DNA from: Phytopseudomonas straminea
Lineage (GTDB): Bacteria; Pseudomonadota; Gammaproteobacteria; Pseudomonadales; Pseudomonadaceae
Length of the DNA stretch: 64,000 nt
NCBI RefSeq assembly: GCF_900112645.1
Contig: NZ_FOMO01000014.1
Location: 1-64,000, forward strand
Direction of reading: 5' to 3'
Numbering within the stretch: position 1 is the first letter of the stretch; every line of letters begins with the position of its first letter. Made by a program: the position numbers and the translations under genes. The notes under the pieces were generated by a model. That model was given only the letters and a program-made list of their open reading frames with translations. It was not told the origin of the DNA and did no database searches. This document shows, piece after piece, positions 1 through 9,189 of this stretch.

Positions 1-128
1 AACCACTTGCGAATCTCTGGCTGAGTGTTTCGAAACGAGTGATGTTGACCGGTCTGCTCGCAATAACTAACCAGTTCAACTTTGGCAACATCGACACCAA
101 TGATGAATGGCTTCGCTGGCATTGCCAT
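1..128 (-). CDS. IS110-family transposase, N-terminal fragment (runs off window)
   Basis: Reading the minus strand from an ATG at 128 gives 42 open codons to the window edge. The residues after the start read ...FIIGVDVAKVELVSY..., the first motif of the RuvC-like DEDD domain of IS110-family transposases (catalytic Asp at residue 13). A second Met at residue 3 is an alternative start. The rest of the gene lies outside the window, so length and IS110 versus IS1111 subgroup cannot be decided. The call rests on this one motif and the typical N-terminal spacing. Confidence 0.7.
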   Translation of the reverse strand, partial: MAMPAKPFIIGVDVAKVELVSYCEQTGQHHSFRNTQPEIRKW

Positions 129-335
129 CAGTTGAGCTCCCACGCTATGGTTTTTAGGCTCGGAGGGGTTCACCAAGAGGCGCTGACTTGCTCCTATCGT
201 CGCTTGCAAACGATGCATTCTTTATCGGCGCTTTGGTGAAGGGGTGGGGCGAGGTCTCCTACCGTCTGTACTGCTGCGAACAGTCAGAATTGGCTTTGTC
301 GTCCCACCACCCCTTCGAGTATCACCATACAAGGG
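129..335 (-). mobile_element. Non-coding end of the IS110-type element, structured; possible bridge-RNA region
   Basis: About 200 bp upstream of the transposase start hold no convincing gene. Nested inverted repeats are visible: a 10-bp perfect pair at 238-247 and 307-316, and an 8-bp pair at 169-176 and 233-240. In IS110-group elements the non-coding end upstream of the transposase encodes the structured guide (bridge) RNA, so such a region is expected here. The outer end is not defined by sequence; placing it just before the palindrome at 336 is an inference. Confidence 0.4.
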
Positions 336-387
336 GCTTCAGCCCCGAGCTCTTTGTTTGCCTTGATAAAAAGCTCGGGGCTGAAGC
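336..387. repeat. REP-like palindrome
   Basis: A perfect 16-bp inverted repeat (336-351 and 372-387) separated by 20 bases, followed by 'ctcctacggg'-type sequence common in Pseudomonas REP elements. Several Pseudomonas IS110/IS1111 elements use REP sequences as targets, which fits the adjacent IS end. It could also act as a transcription terminator; the right arm is not followed by a T run. Confidence 0.55.
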
Positions 388-483
388 AGATCGCCGCCCG
401 GCCCCTCCTACGGGTTACGCGAACGGCTGCTTCTGCCTTGTAGCAGCCTGTTGATGTCGCTTAAAAAGACCGCAAACAGATCC

Positions 484-675
484 TTAAAGCAAAATGCCCT
501 TGTCCCGAGCCCGCTCGTGGCAAAGCTGCAGCACCTGACGACGCTCGTCGTTTTCCATGCGGCTCCAGCGGGTGATCTCGTCGACGTTGCGCTGGCAACC
601 GATGCAGATGTCCTCTTCATCCAGCGCACAGACATGCACGCAGGGCGAGGCGACCGGGCGTTCGAGGCTTTGCAT
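484..675 (-). CDS. DUF1289 small Fe-S-type protein
   Basis: A 63-residue protein with the DUF1289 cysteine pattern (SPCVHVCALDEEDICIGC), four Cys within the first 30 residues, likely binding a metal or Fe-S centre. Its ATG overlaps the stop of the upstream gamma carbonic anhydrase gene by one base (TGATG), so the two are translationally coupled; this pairing is common in Pseudomonas. No biochemical function is established for the family. Confidence 0.85.
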   Translation of the reverse strand: MQSLERPVASPCVHVCALDEEDICIGCQRNVDEITRWSRMENDERRQVLQLCHERARDKGILL

Positions 676-1199
676 CAGTCGTCCTGCTCGGCCAGTTCAG
701 TGGCGTAGCGCTTGGCGTTGTGCACGTAGTGGGCGGCGCCGGCTTCGAGCATCTTCTTCTGCGGTTCGGTGAGCTCACGCACCACCTTGCCCGGCGAGCC
801 CACCACCAGCGAGCCATCGGGAATTTCCTTGCCCTCGGCGATCAGCGCGTTGGCGCCGATGATGCAGTGCTTGCCGATACGCGCACCGTTGAGCACCACG
901 GCGTTGATGCCGATCAGGCTGTAATCGCCTACCGTGCAGCCATGCAACATGGCGTTGTGGCCAACGGTCACGCCGGTACCCAGGGTGAGTGGCGAGCCTG
1001 GGTCGGTGTGCATCACCGCGCCGTCCTGCACGTTGCTGTTCTGGCCGATATGAATGAGTTCGTTGTCGCCACGCAGCACGGCGCCGAACCACACGCTGGC
1101 GCCCTCGTCCAGGCGCACGTTGCCGATCACCGTGGCGTTGGGGGCGATCCAGCTTTGTGGATGCTGTTCGACGCGGGCTTTGCCCAGGCGGTATTTCAT
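675..1199 (-). CDS. Gamma-class carbonic anhydrase family protein
   Basis: A 174-residue left-handed beta-helix protein of the YrdA/PaaY group. Hexapeptide-repeat sequence runs through most of its length, with three candidate metal-ligand histidines: His64 (VMHTD) and His81 and His86 (VGHNAMLHG). The family forms cytoplasmic trimers binding Zn or Fe at subunit interfaces. Carbonic anhydrase activity is proven for few members, so the exact reaction here is uncertain. It is the first gene of a two-gene unit with the DUF1289 protein. Confidence 0.9.
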   Translation of the reverse strand: MKYRLGKARVEQHPQSWIAPNATVIGNVRLDEGASVWFGAVLRGDNELIHIGQNSNVQDGAVMHTDPGSPLTLGTGVTVGHNAMLHGCTVGDYSLIGINAVVLNGARIGKHCIIGANALIAEGKEIPDGSLVVGSPGKVVRELTEPQKKMLEAGAAHYVHNAKRYATELAEQDD

Positions 1200-1221
1200 G
1201 ACGGGAGTCTCGCAGGCAGGT

Positions 1222-1824
1222 TCACTTGAGGTGAATGTAGTGCTCGGGCGGGCGGCGCATGTCGATGTCAGCGTCGTAAACCAGGTTGACCAGCTCGACC
1301 AGCATGATCGCCGTCAGCCCCCAGATCTTGTACTCGCCGTAGCGATAGCTCGGCACGTACCAGCTTTGGCCGAGGTAATCGATGCGGTGAGTAACCTCGC
1401 GGGGGTCATTGCGAAAGAACTCCAGCGGCACGGAAAACACCGCGGCGATCTCGCCATCGTTGGCCTGGTAGTCGACGAAATCCGGCACCACGCCGACATA
1501 GGGCGTGACCTGAATGCCATGGCGCGACACCAGGGTGCCCAGCGGCCCGACGATCTCTACCAGCCCCGGCGGCAAGCCGATTTCTTCTTCGGCCTCGCGC
1601 AGGGCGGTTTCTATCAGGTCATTATCTTCCGGATCACGCCGGCCACCTGGAAACGCGACTTCGCCGCCATGGGTGGACAGGCCGCTGGCGCGCAGCGTGA
1701 GCACCACTTCGGGCTCGTCGCTGCGGGTGATGGGCACCAGCACCGCCGCTTCGGGAAAGCCCTCCTGGATTTCCATGAAACGTGGGCTGTAATTACGAAC
1801 GCGTTGGAGTAACTCGTCCAGCAT
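1222..1824 (-). CDS. Nudix hydrolase, CoA pyrophosphatase type
   Basis: About 200 residues. A Nudix signature of the NUDT7/YeaB (CoA-diphosphatase) subtype is visible: FPGGRRDPED (58-67) followed by ALREAEEEIGL (74-84). Such enzymes cleave CoA or its derivatives to 4'-phosphopantetheine and 3',5'-ADP. The start MLDELLQ at 1824 is preferred over the in-frame ATG at 1839 because family members begin at this point. It reads in the same direction as the carbonic anhydrase gene, about 20 bases upstream of it. Confidence 0.88.
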   Translation of the reverse strand: MLDELLQRVRNYSPRFMEIQEGFPEAAVLVPITRSDEPEVVLTLRASGLSTHGGEVAFPGGRRDPEDNDLIETALREAEEEIGLPPGLVEIVGPLGTLVSRHGIQVTPYVGVVPDFVDYQANDGEIAAVFSVPLEFFRNDPREVTHRIDYLGQSWYVPSYRYGEYKIWGLTAIMLVELVNLVYDADIDMRRPPEHYIHLK

Positions 1825-1917
1825 GGGCATTCTCGGCATTCTTCTGCGCCGGATAATGGCATGAAAGCGTGGCGCTGCCCAACCCTGCGCTGCCAGAGTC
1901 AGCGCAGGGCCAGTGCA

Positions 1918-2675
1918 TCAGCTCTTGAGGCGATAACCGGTTTTGAAAATCCACCCTACGGTCAGGATACAGGCCAGCAGAAAGCCCAGGATCATCCCCA
2001 GGCTGACCATCACGTTGACGTCCGACACGCCGTAGAAGCTCCAGCGAAACGCGCTGATCAGGTACACCACCGGATTGAACAGGGTCACCGTCTGCCATAC
2101 CGGCGGCAGCATGCTGATCGAGTAGAAGCTGCCGCCGAGAAAGGTCAGCGGCGTGACGATCAGCGCCGGGACGATCTGCAGCTTTTCCCAGCCATCGGCC
2201 CACACGCCGATGATGAAGCCGAACAGGCTGAAGGTCAGCGCCGTGAGCACCAGGAAGGCCAGCATCCACACCGGGTGCAGAATCTCGAAATCGACGAACA
2301 GCCGCGCCGTGGCGAGAATGATCAAACCGAGCACGATGGACTTGGTGGCCGCCGCGCCGACGTAACCGACGAGAATCTCCAGGTAGGAAATCGGCGCCGA
2401 CAGCACTTCGTAGATGGTCCCCGAATACTTGGGCATGTAGATGCCGAACGAGGCGTTGGAAATGCTCTCGGTCAGCAGTGCCAGCATGATCAGGCCGGGA
2501 ATGATGAAGGCGCCGTAGCTGACGCCGTGCACCTGGGTCATGCTCGAACCGATGGCCGAGCCGAACACCACGAAGTACAGCGAAGTGGTGATCACCGGGG
2601 TGGCGATGCTCTGCAGCAGAGTGCGCCAGGTGCGCGCCAGCTCGAACAGGTAGATGGCGCGGATCGCGTAGAAAT

Positions 2676-2679
<4 letters not shown>
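1918..2679 (-). CDS. ABC-2 type transporter permease (YadH-like)
   Basis: A 253-residue membrane protein with about six hydrophobic segments, typical of ABC-2 permeases (YadH/NodJ type) that export hydrophobic or polysaccharide-like compounds. The substrate cannot be deduced. Its start overlaps the stop of the ATPase gene by four bases (ATGA), so the pair forms a translationally coupled exporter operon. Confidence 0.9.
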
Positions 2680-3602
<923 letters not shown>

Positions 3603-3841
3603 GATACGCCTCGATCCTGAAAACAGCGGCCCATTGTAAAGAAATGTTGCCCTGGGCGCTGCGCCGCCCGGCGATCACGGCCATGCCGACACGAGCTCGG
3701 CTGCTGCCTTCAGCAGCCAGGCTGGCGAAAGATGATCGCGGCGCCATGCACCGAATTCGGAACACGGGCACGACAACCGAGTCCGATACACGGCACACTC
3801 ACCTACTTCACCGCGAACCCTTCACACACAAGGATCATGCA

Positions 3842-4153
3842 ATGGCTTTCAAACACCTGATTGGCGGCGCCGCTCTGCTCGCCCTGCTCGCCGGCTGCAG
3901 TTCGACCGACACAGCACCCACCCAGGCGTCGAAACCCGCCAACAACAATGGCAAGTGCAGCGCCGAAGCTGCCCAGAACCTGCTCGGCCAGATGGCCAGC
4001 GCCGAAGTGGTCGAAAAGGCCCGTGAACAATCCGGAGCCCGCACCGCCCGCGTGCTGTCGCCTGGCGACATGGTGACCCTGGACTACGATTCCCAGCGCC
4101 TGAACATCGACATCACCGAAGCCGAAATCATCGAGCGCATCACCTGCGGCTGA
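3842..4153 (+). CDS. I78-family peptidase inhibitor, lipoprotein
   Basis: A 103-residue protein with a lipoprotein signal (ALLALLAGC, lipid-anchored Cys19), a low-complexity linker, and a C-terminal domain (about 40-103) containing RTARVLSPGDMVTLDYDSQRLNI, matching the potato-inhibitor-like I78 family (PF11720). Probably membrane-anchored in the periplasm and inhibiting serine proteases, by analogy. Two cysteines (39 and 102) could form the family disulfide. The ATG at 3842 is chosen because it begins the signal peptide; the frame is open further upstream. Confidence 0.85.
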   Translation: MAFKHLIGGAALLALLAGCSSTDTAPTQASKPANNNGKCSAEAAQNLLGQMASAEVVEKAREQSGARTARVLSPGDMVTLDYDSQRLNIDITEAEIIERITCG

Positions 4154-4223
4154 TTCGCCACAGCGCCAGGCATCTGCGGCACAATCGGGCCACTTCCATA
4201 TCACCAGGGATTGGATCTGGCCC

Positions 4224-5135
4224 ATGCAGATCGATGAAGAACTGACGCTCAAGAAGCTGGAAATCTTCCTGGCGTTCATGCGCAGCGGCAACCTGGCCCG
4301 TGCCGCCAGTGAGCTCAACACCAGCAACGTCAGCGTGCACCGCGCCATCCACTCGCTGGAAAACGCCCTGCGCTGCCCGCTGTTCAAGCACCAGGGCCGC
4401 AACCTGATTCCCCTGGAAAGCGCCTACGTACTCGAAGAAAAAGCCCAGAAGCTGATCCAGGACGCCCAGGACATGGTGCGCCTGGCCCGCGAGGCCGCTG
4501 GTTTCAGCGCCGAGCGCTTCAAGCTCGGCTCGCTCTACTCACTGACGGTCAAGACGGTTCCGCAATTGATCATGGGCCTCAAGCTGCGCCGTAGTGAGCT
4601 GAATATCGATCTGATCCTCGGCTCCAACGTCGACCTGATGTACAAGCTCAAGAACATGGAGCTTGACGCCATTCTCATCGCCCTCGATGACAGCGTCAGC
4701 GACCCGGACTGCGAACAGCTGCCGCTGTTTTCCGACGATATCTTTCTGGCGGCGCCCAACGATTCGCCCTTCGCCGAGCACACCGATGTGGATCTGGCGG
4801 CCCTGGCCGACGACACCTTCATTACCCTGACCCAGGGCTACGCGACTTTTCGCGATGGCGAGCGGGTCTTCGAGCAGGCTGGTTTCGAGCCCAAGGTAGC
4901 GATGCAGGTGAAAGACATCTTCACCCTGCTCAGCATGGTCAGCTCCGGCGTCGGCTATGCGCTGCTACCGGGGCGTGTGGCAGCGGTCTATGAGAACCGT
5001 ATGAAGTTGATTCCACTGCAGGCCAAATACCAGATGCAGCAGCACATTGGCGTGGTGTTTCTCAAGACCCGGGAACGCGATCCGAACCTGCTGGCACTGC
5101 TCGCCGAATGCCGGATGTACAGCCGCCAGGCCTGA
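4224..5135 (+). CDS. mdcR: LysR-family regulator of the malonate genes
   Basis: A 303-residue LysR-type regulator: winged HTH at 10-65 (LARAASELNTSNVSVHRAIHSLE), co-inducer domain after about residue 90. It resembles MdcR/MdcY-type malonate regulators, and it sits convergent to madM at the end of the malonate gene set. MdcR of Klebsiella activates the mdc operon. That this one controls mdc/mad here is inferred from family and position. Confidence 0.82.
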   Translation: MQIDEELTLKKLEIFLAFMRSGNLARAASELNTSNVSVHRAIHSLENALRCPLFKHQGRNLIPLESAYVLEEKAQKLIQDAQDMVRLAREAAGFSAERFKLGSLYSLTVKTVPQLIMGLKLRRSELNIDLILGSNVDLMYKLKNMELDAILIALDDSVSDPDCEQLPLFSDDIFLAAPNDSPFAEHTDVDLAALADDTFITLTQGYATFRDGERVFEQAGFEPKVAMQVKDIFTLLSMVSSGVGYALLPGRVAAVYENRMKLIPLQAKYQMQQHIGVVFLKTRERDPNLLALLAECRMYSRQA

Positions 5136-5183
5136 TGTGCAGCAGGGCACCCCGATTTGCCGAACCGCGACATCCACCGGAAT

Positions 5184-5208
5184 AAAAAAGCCCGCCATGA
5201 CGGCGGGC
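5184..5208 (-). terminator. Rho-independent terminator of the malonate operon
   Basis: A 7-bp GC stem (5190-5196 with 5202-5208) followed on the minus strand by a run of six T, directly after the madM stop. It would end the long mdc-mad transcript. Confidence 0.8.
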
Positions 5209-5216
5209 AAACAGCA

Positions 5217-5981
5217 TCAACCCATCAAGCCACGCATCAGGAAGTACAGCAGCGATGGCCCCAGCAGGCAGCCCAGCGCGGTATAGAAGGCCGCGGTCAG
5301 GCAGCCATAGGGCACCAGCTTCGGATCGGTGGCTGCCAGGCCACCGGCCACACCGCTGGAGGTACCCATCAAGCCACCGAAGATCACCGCGCTGCGCGGA
5401 TTGTTCAAACCGATGTAAGGCGCCACGAAGGGCGTGGCCACCATCACCAGAATCGCCTTGATCAGCCCCGCGGCAATGGACAGCGCCATCACGTCGGAGC
5501 TGGCGCCCAGCGCCGCGCCAGTCACCGGGCCGACGATATAGGTCACCGCGCCGGCGCCGATGGTGGTCAGGCTGACCACATCGCTGTAGCCGAAAGCCAT
5601 GGCCACCGCCACACCTGCGACGAAGGACGATCCGACGCCGACGAACAACGCCAGCACCCCGGCAAACCCAGCGCGCTTGAGCTCGTCGACACTGACGCCA
5701 AAGGCTGTGGCGACGATGGCGAAGTCGCGCAACATGGCCCCGCCCAGCAGGCCAAGGCCGGCGAACAGGGGAATGTCGACCAGACCCTTCTGCCCACCGG
5801 TGTAGATGCCGCCGATATAGGACAGCACCAGTCCGAGCAGAATGGCGATGGCCGAACCATGCAGACGCCCCTTCGTGAGCGTGTTGGAAAGCCAGTAGGA
5901 CAGCCACATGGTGACGCCGATAATGGCGAAGCTGCTGAGCATGGCGTAGCTGTCGACCACTTTCATCATCGATTCATACAT
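5217..5981 (-). CDS. madM: Malonate transporter subunit MadM
   Basis: A 254-residue, very hydrophobic protein (about seven or eight membrane segments) matching MadM, which with MadL forms a Na+-dependent malonate:Na+ symporter first described in Malonomonas. The start MYESMMKV at 5981 fits the family length; the open frame upstream overlaps madL. It follows madL after 5 bases, consistent with a two-subunit carrier. Confidence 0.93.
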   Translation of the reverse strand: MYESMMKVVDSYAMLSSFAIIGVTMWLSYWLSNTLTKGRLHGSAIAILLGLVLSYIGGIYTGGQKGLVDIPLFAGLGLLGGAMLRDFAIVATAFGVSVDELKRAGFAGVLALFVGVGSSFVAGVAVAMAFGYSDVVSLTTIGAGAVTYIVGPVTGAALGASSDVMALSIAAGLIKAILVMVATPFVAPYIGLNNPRSAVIFGGLMGTSSGVAGGLAATDPKLVPYGCLTAAFYTALGCLLGPSLLYFLMRGLMG

Positions 5982-5986
5982 GGAGG

Positions 5987-6400
5987 TCACCGTGGCGCTT
6001 TGTTCAGGGGCTGGGAAACAACCTTCGCCTCGACGGCCTGCGTCGGTTGCTGGCCGAGCCGGCACAGCACGGGCACCAGAGCGAAACCGAGAACGACAGC
6101 GAGGGTGCCTGCGATGATCGCCATCGGCCCACCGCTCAGCGCGCCGTAGACGTTCTGCTGGGCCGCCATGGCCACTACGATGGGAATGTAGATGGCGCTC
6201 CAGAACTCCACGCCCTGCTCGGACTTGCTACTGAGCAGGCCGCGCTTGCTCAGGTAACTGCCGAGGAATATCAGCAATATCATGGCGATGCCTACCCCGC
6301 CGACATTGGCGGGTACACCGATCAGTTTGCCCAGCAGTTCGCCGACGAAGATGCCGGCCAGCGTACAGATCGCCAGGAAGGCGACACCATAGATGATCAT
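5987..6400 (-). CDS. madL: Malonate transporter subunit MadL
   Basis: A 137-residue membrane protein with about four hydrophobic segments, starting MIIYGVAF at 6400, which is the usual MadL start. An upstream in-frame codon at 6454 would add a Lys/Asn/Thr-rich leader not expected in the family. The 95 bp from its start codon upstream recur, diverged, at the 3' end of mdcH (see the repeat features). Confidence 0.92.
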   Translation of the reverse strand: MIIYGVAFLAICTLAGIFVGELLGKLIGVPANVGGVGIAMILLIFLGSYLSKRGLLSSKSEQGVEFWSAIYIPIVVAMAAQQNVYGALSGGPMAIIAGTLAVVLGFALVPVLCRLGQQPTQAVEAKVVSQPLNKAPR

Positions 6401-6488
6401 TGTTGTTGTCCTCGTTTTACGTGTCGAAGTGTTGTTGTTTTTGTGCTTCGCCAAGCACGCTGGCCCCGTGGTAGAGGCTCACCTCCTG
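6394..6488. repeat. Direct repeat copy A (madL start and leader)
   Basis: The madL start region and leader. It aligns with 8186-8277 over 95 versus 92 bases. Both copies contain, in the same order, tgatcattgtt, tcctcg, tcgaagt, ttgtgcttcg and ggctcacctcctg, with only a net 3-base length difference. In copy B the last block is coding sequence of mdcH, so this repeat looks like a duplicated mdcH-madL junction flanking the matC gene. Confidence 0.7.
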
Positions 6489-6618
6489 ACGCCCGTGGCG
6501 CCAACTGGCTGTTGTTGCTCACTCGATTGCTAATGGTCCGAACCACGGCTTACAAGGTGAAGATCAATTGCTCCTGAAAGATAGAAGTGTGTTCACCGGC
6601 AGTCCGCTCCCTGCACCT

Positions 6619-6647
6619 GCAGGTGGCGACCAAAGGCCGCCACCTGC
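6619..6647 (-). terminator. Hairpin just after matC
   Basis: A perfect 9-bp GC-rich inverted repeat (6619-6627 with 6639-6647, 11-base loop) starting 5 bases beyond the matC stop codon. No T run follows, so it may be an RNA stabiliser or an attenuator rather than a full terminator. Confidence 0.45.
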
Positions 6648-6652
6648 GCGGC

Positions 6653-7999
6653 TTACATCCAGCCTGGCACCACGAATATCAGCCAGGCCAACAGGGGGCC
6701 GAAAGCTACCACCAGCCCGCTGTAGACCAGGAAACGACGGAACAGCGCTTCACGCTCTTCCTTCGCCGCTGAAGCCACCACCAGCGCACCGTTGGTGGAG
6801 AACGGACTGACGTCCACCACCGTGGAAGATATCGCCAGCGCGCAGATCACCCCGGCCGCGCCGAGCTGGCCCTGCATCAGGAACGGCACCGCCAGCGGAA
6901 TGGTGGCGCCCAGCACGGCTGCCGAAGACGCAAAGGCCGAGACAATGCCACCGACATAGCAGACCAGCAGCGCCCCCAGGAGCGGAATGCCGATGGCACT
7001 GACGCCATGGCCGACGAAATCCACCGCACCGGCCTTCTGCAACACGGCCACATAGGTCACCACACCGCTGATCAGCAGCACCGTGGACCAGCTGATGCCA
7101 TCCACCGCACCTTTTTGCGCAGACGGAGAAACCAGCGCGATGGCGACCGCGACGGTGATCGCCACCAGACCGACGTTGAGGTCGTACACCAGCGCCGCGA
7201 TACCCAGCCCCAGCAGCCCGACCAGGGTGATCAGGTGATCGCGGTTGATGCGCACTTCATCCAGCGCCTGCGGGTTGTTGGAAAGCGTGCCGCCGCCTGC
7301 ACTGACCACCGCGCCATGACCTTCGATGGCGAACTGCCGCGACGACGCCTGCACACCGGCGATCAACGGCTCATCTGCCACGGCACGGCCACGGCGCAGC
7401 AAGGCGATGCCGCCAAAGGCGAAGAAGCAGATGAACGCCATCAGCAGGTTGAAGCCCAGGCTGGTGAGAAATACCGCCATTTCGGTAACGTCCAGCCCCG
7501 CCTTCTGCACCACCTGATTGGTGATGCCGCCATACACACTGATCGGCGAGAAGCCGCCCGCCTGAGCGCCGTGGATCACCAGCAACCCCATCATCAGCGG
7601 GTTGATTTCGTACTGTTTGGCAAAGCGCAGCGCGACCGGTCCGATGATCGCCACCGCCGCCGGCCCCAGCGCACCGAACGCGGTGAGCACCGCGGTGACG
7701 ATGAACATTACCCACGGAATGGCCACGATATGGCCGCGCACGCCTTTGACTGCCCAGTGCACCAGCAGATCGATGGTGCCGTTCTTCTGGGCGATGGCGA
7801 ACAGATAAGTGATGCCGACCAGCGTCAGGAACAGATCAGCGGGAAAGCCTGCGAGAATCTCCTTGCCAGTGGTGCCGACCCAGATGCCGCCCACGATAAA
7901 GGCCAATGCAAAGCCGACTGCGCCCATGTTGATGGGCAGCGCCGTGGCCACGATAAACATGATCACCAGACCGACGATGGTTGCGATTTCCGGACTCAT
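6653..7999 (-). CDS. matC: MatC-type dicarboxylate/malonate carrier (second malonate transporter)
   Basis: A 448-residue ion-transporter-superfamily protein with about 12 hydrophobic segments, resembling MatC (MatC_N domain), the malonate carrier of Rhizobium. ATG at 7999 has a GGAGGG site upstream. It lies inside the malonate gene set between mdcH and madL, and is flanked by the imperfect direct repeats at 6394 and 8186. It is unrelated to MadLM, so the locus appears to have two independent malonate uptake systems. Substrate is inferred from family and context. Confidence 0.82.
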   Translation of the reverse strand: MSPEIATIVGLVIMFIVATALPINMGAVGFALAFIVGGIWVGTTGKEILAGFPADLFLTLVGITYLFAIAQKNGTIDLLVHWAVKGVRGHIVAIPWVMFIVTAVLTAFGALGPAAVAIIGPVALRFAKQYEINPLMMGLLVIHGAQAGGFSPISVYGGITNQVVQKAGLDVTEMAVFLTSLGFNLLMAFICFFAFGGIALLRRGRAVADEPLIAGVQASSRQFAIEGHGAVVSAGGGTLSNNPQALDEVRINRDHLITLVGLLGLGIAALVYDLNVGLVAITVAVAIALVSPSAQKGAVDGISWSTVLLISGVVTYVAVLQKAGAVDFVGHGVSAIGIPLLGALLVCYVGGIVSAFASSAAVLGATIPLAVPFLMQGQLGAAGVICALAISSTVVDVSPFSTNGALVVASAAKEEREALFRRFLVYSGLVVAFGPLLAWLIFVVPGWM

Positions 8000-8185
8000 A
8001 CGCCCTCCGAATACACCTGGTTCGGTTGACTCGACGACGACGCACCACTCATGGGTGCTGTCTGCCCTTGCGATTGCGCGCGCCTGCTCATGCGCGCCTC
8101 CGGACTACGCCTACTGGTGACACAGGAATCTGCGGAGTACTGAAACCGGCCTGGGGGAATATGGCGAAGGGGATTCTTCGGTAGG

Positions 8186-8277
8186 TGATCATTGTTCTTA
8201 TCCTCGTGACGCATCGAAGTTATTGTTCTTGTGCTTCGGCAATCGGACGTTTGTTATCGGCTCTGGCTCACCTCCTG
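8186..8277. repeat. Direct repeat copy B (mdcH 3' end plus vestigial madL start)
   Basis: Second copy of the 95-bp repeat. Read on the minus strand it spans the last mdcH codons and a sequence ending in ATGATCACCTACC, close to the real madL start. The frame after this ATG does not encode MadL. This indicates that madL once followed mdcH directly. Confidence 0.7.
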
Positions 8278-9189
8278 GCGCAACAGCGCCTCCAGGGTAT
8301 CCAGGCGCGCGCCCTGAAAGGCAACGACCATTGCCGGCTCGAACACACGCCGGGCCAGGCCACTGAGCACGCTGCCGGGCGGCAGTTCGAGGTGCAGCCG
8401 CACGCCCCGCTCGAACGCCGTTTGCAAAACGCCAGCCCAGTCGACGATCCGGCACATGTTGTTGGCCAGGTCGTCACGCAGGGCCTCGGGCTCGCTCAAC
8501 AGCCGCGCGGTACTGCCGCTCAGGTAGCGAACGGCAGGTCGCCGCAGTTCGACATCGGCGAACGCTTCGCCCAGCCTCGCCGCCGGTTCGGCGAGCAGCA
8601 GGCAATGCGAGGGCACGCTGACCGCCAGCGGCTTCACCGCCCCAGCCCCGGCCGCCCGGGCGCGCTCCCCCACAGCCTGCATCGCCGTGTGACTACCGGC
8701 GATCACCAGCTGGTTTTCGGCATTGATGTTGGCCAGGAACACCGGCGACTGCGGGCCATTCACCTCGGCCAGCAAGCGCTCGATGGTATTCAGGTCGAGG
8801 CCGAGAATTGCCGTCATGCCGTAGCCCTCGGGATACGCCTGCTGCATCAGCTGGCCACGCAGGGCCACCAGCCGCAGCGCATCGGCGAAACTCAGGGCCT
8901 CGGCGACCACCGCTGCGGCATACGCGCCGATGGACAGGCCCGCGACGTAATCGGCCGCCAGACCACGGGCCTTCAACAGTCGCGCTCCCGCCACCCCGGC
9001 AATCAGCAGGCACAGCTGGACGGCGCGGGTGCCTTGCAACGCCTCGGCAGAATCCAGCTCGGCAAGGGGCTGGCCGAGCACTGCTTCGGCTTCCGCGAGG
9101 CACGCGGCAACGATGGGGTCAGCCGGCAAGCTGTGCAGCATGCCGGGCTGCTGGGCGCCTTGCCCCGGAAAAGCCCACAGCGCGCTCAT
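8254..9189 (-). CDS. mdcH: Malonate decarboxylase epsilon subunit, malonyl-CoA:ACP transferase
   Basis: A 311-residue FabD-like acyltransferase that loads malonyl onto the decarboxylase acyl-carrier subunit to start the cycle. Visible: FPGQGAQQPGM (7-17), active-site GLSIG with Ser86 (His replaced by Leu in the usual GHSxG), Arg111, and His195 in VPSHCLLL. The start at 9189 overlaps the mdcG stop by four bases. An upstream frame extension overlaps mdcG and is unlikely. Confidence 0.92.
   Translation of the reverse strand: MSALWAFPGQGAQQPGMLHSLPADPIVAACLAEAEAVLGQPLAELDSAEALQGTRAVQLCLLIAGVAGARLLKARGLAADYVAGLSIGAYAAAVVAEALSFADALRLVALRGQLMQQAYPEGYGMTAILGLDLNTIERLLAEVNGPQSPVFLANINAENQLVIAGSHTAMQAVGERARAAGAGAVKPLAVSVPSHCLLLAEPAARLGEAFADVELRRPAVRYLSGSTARLLSEPEALRDDLANNMCRIVDWAGVLQTAFERGVRLHLELPPGSVLSGLARRVFEPAMVVAFQGARLDTLEALLRQEVSQSR

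Noticed and set aside
39..635. Several short reading frames on both strands in the first 640 bases
   Set aside because: Those on the plus strand lie over the IS110 end and the REP-like palindrome and have no recognisable domain; the minus-strand frame at 408-635 overlaps the better supported DUF1289 gene.
7996..8214. Short frame with an ATG like the madL start, upstream of matC
   Set aside because: After the ATG the sequence does not encode MadL; it is the decayed copy of the junction, not a gene.
8254..9189. mdcH regarded as inactive because the GHSxG motif reads GLSIG
   Set aside because: The catalytic Ser, Arg111 and His195 are all present, and the residue after Gly varies in this subfamily.
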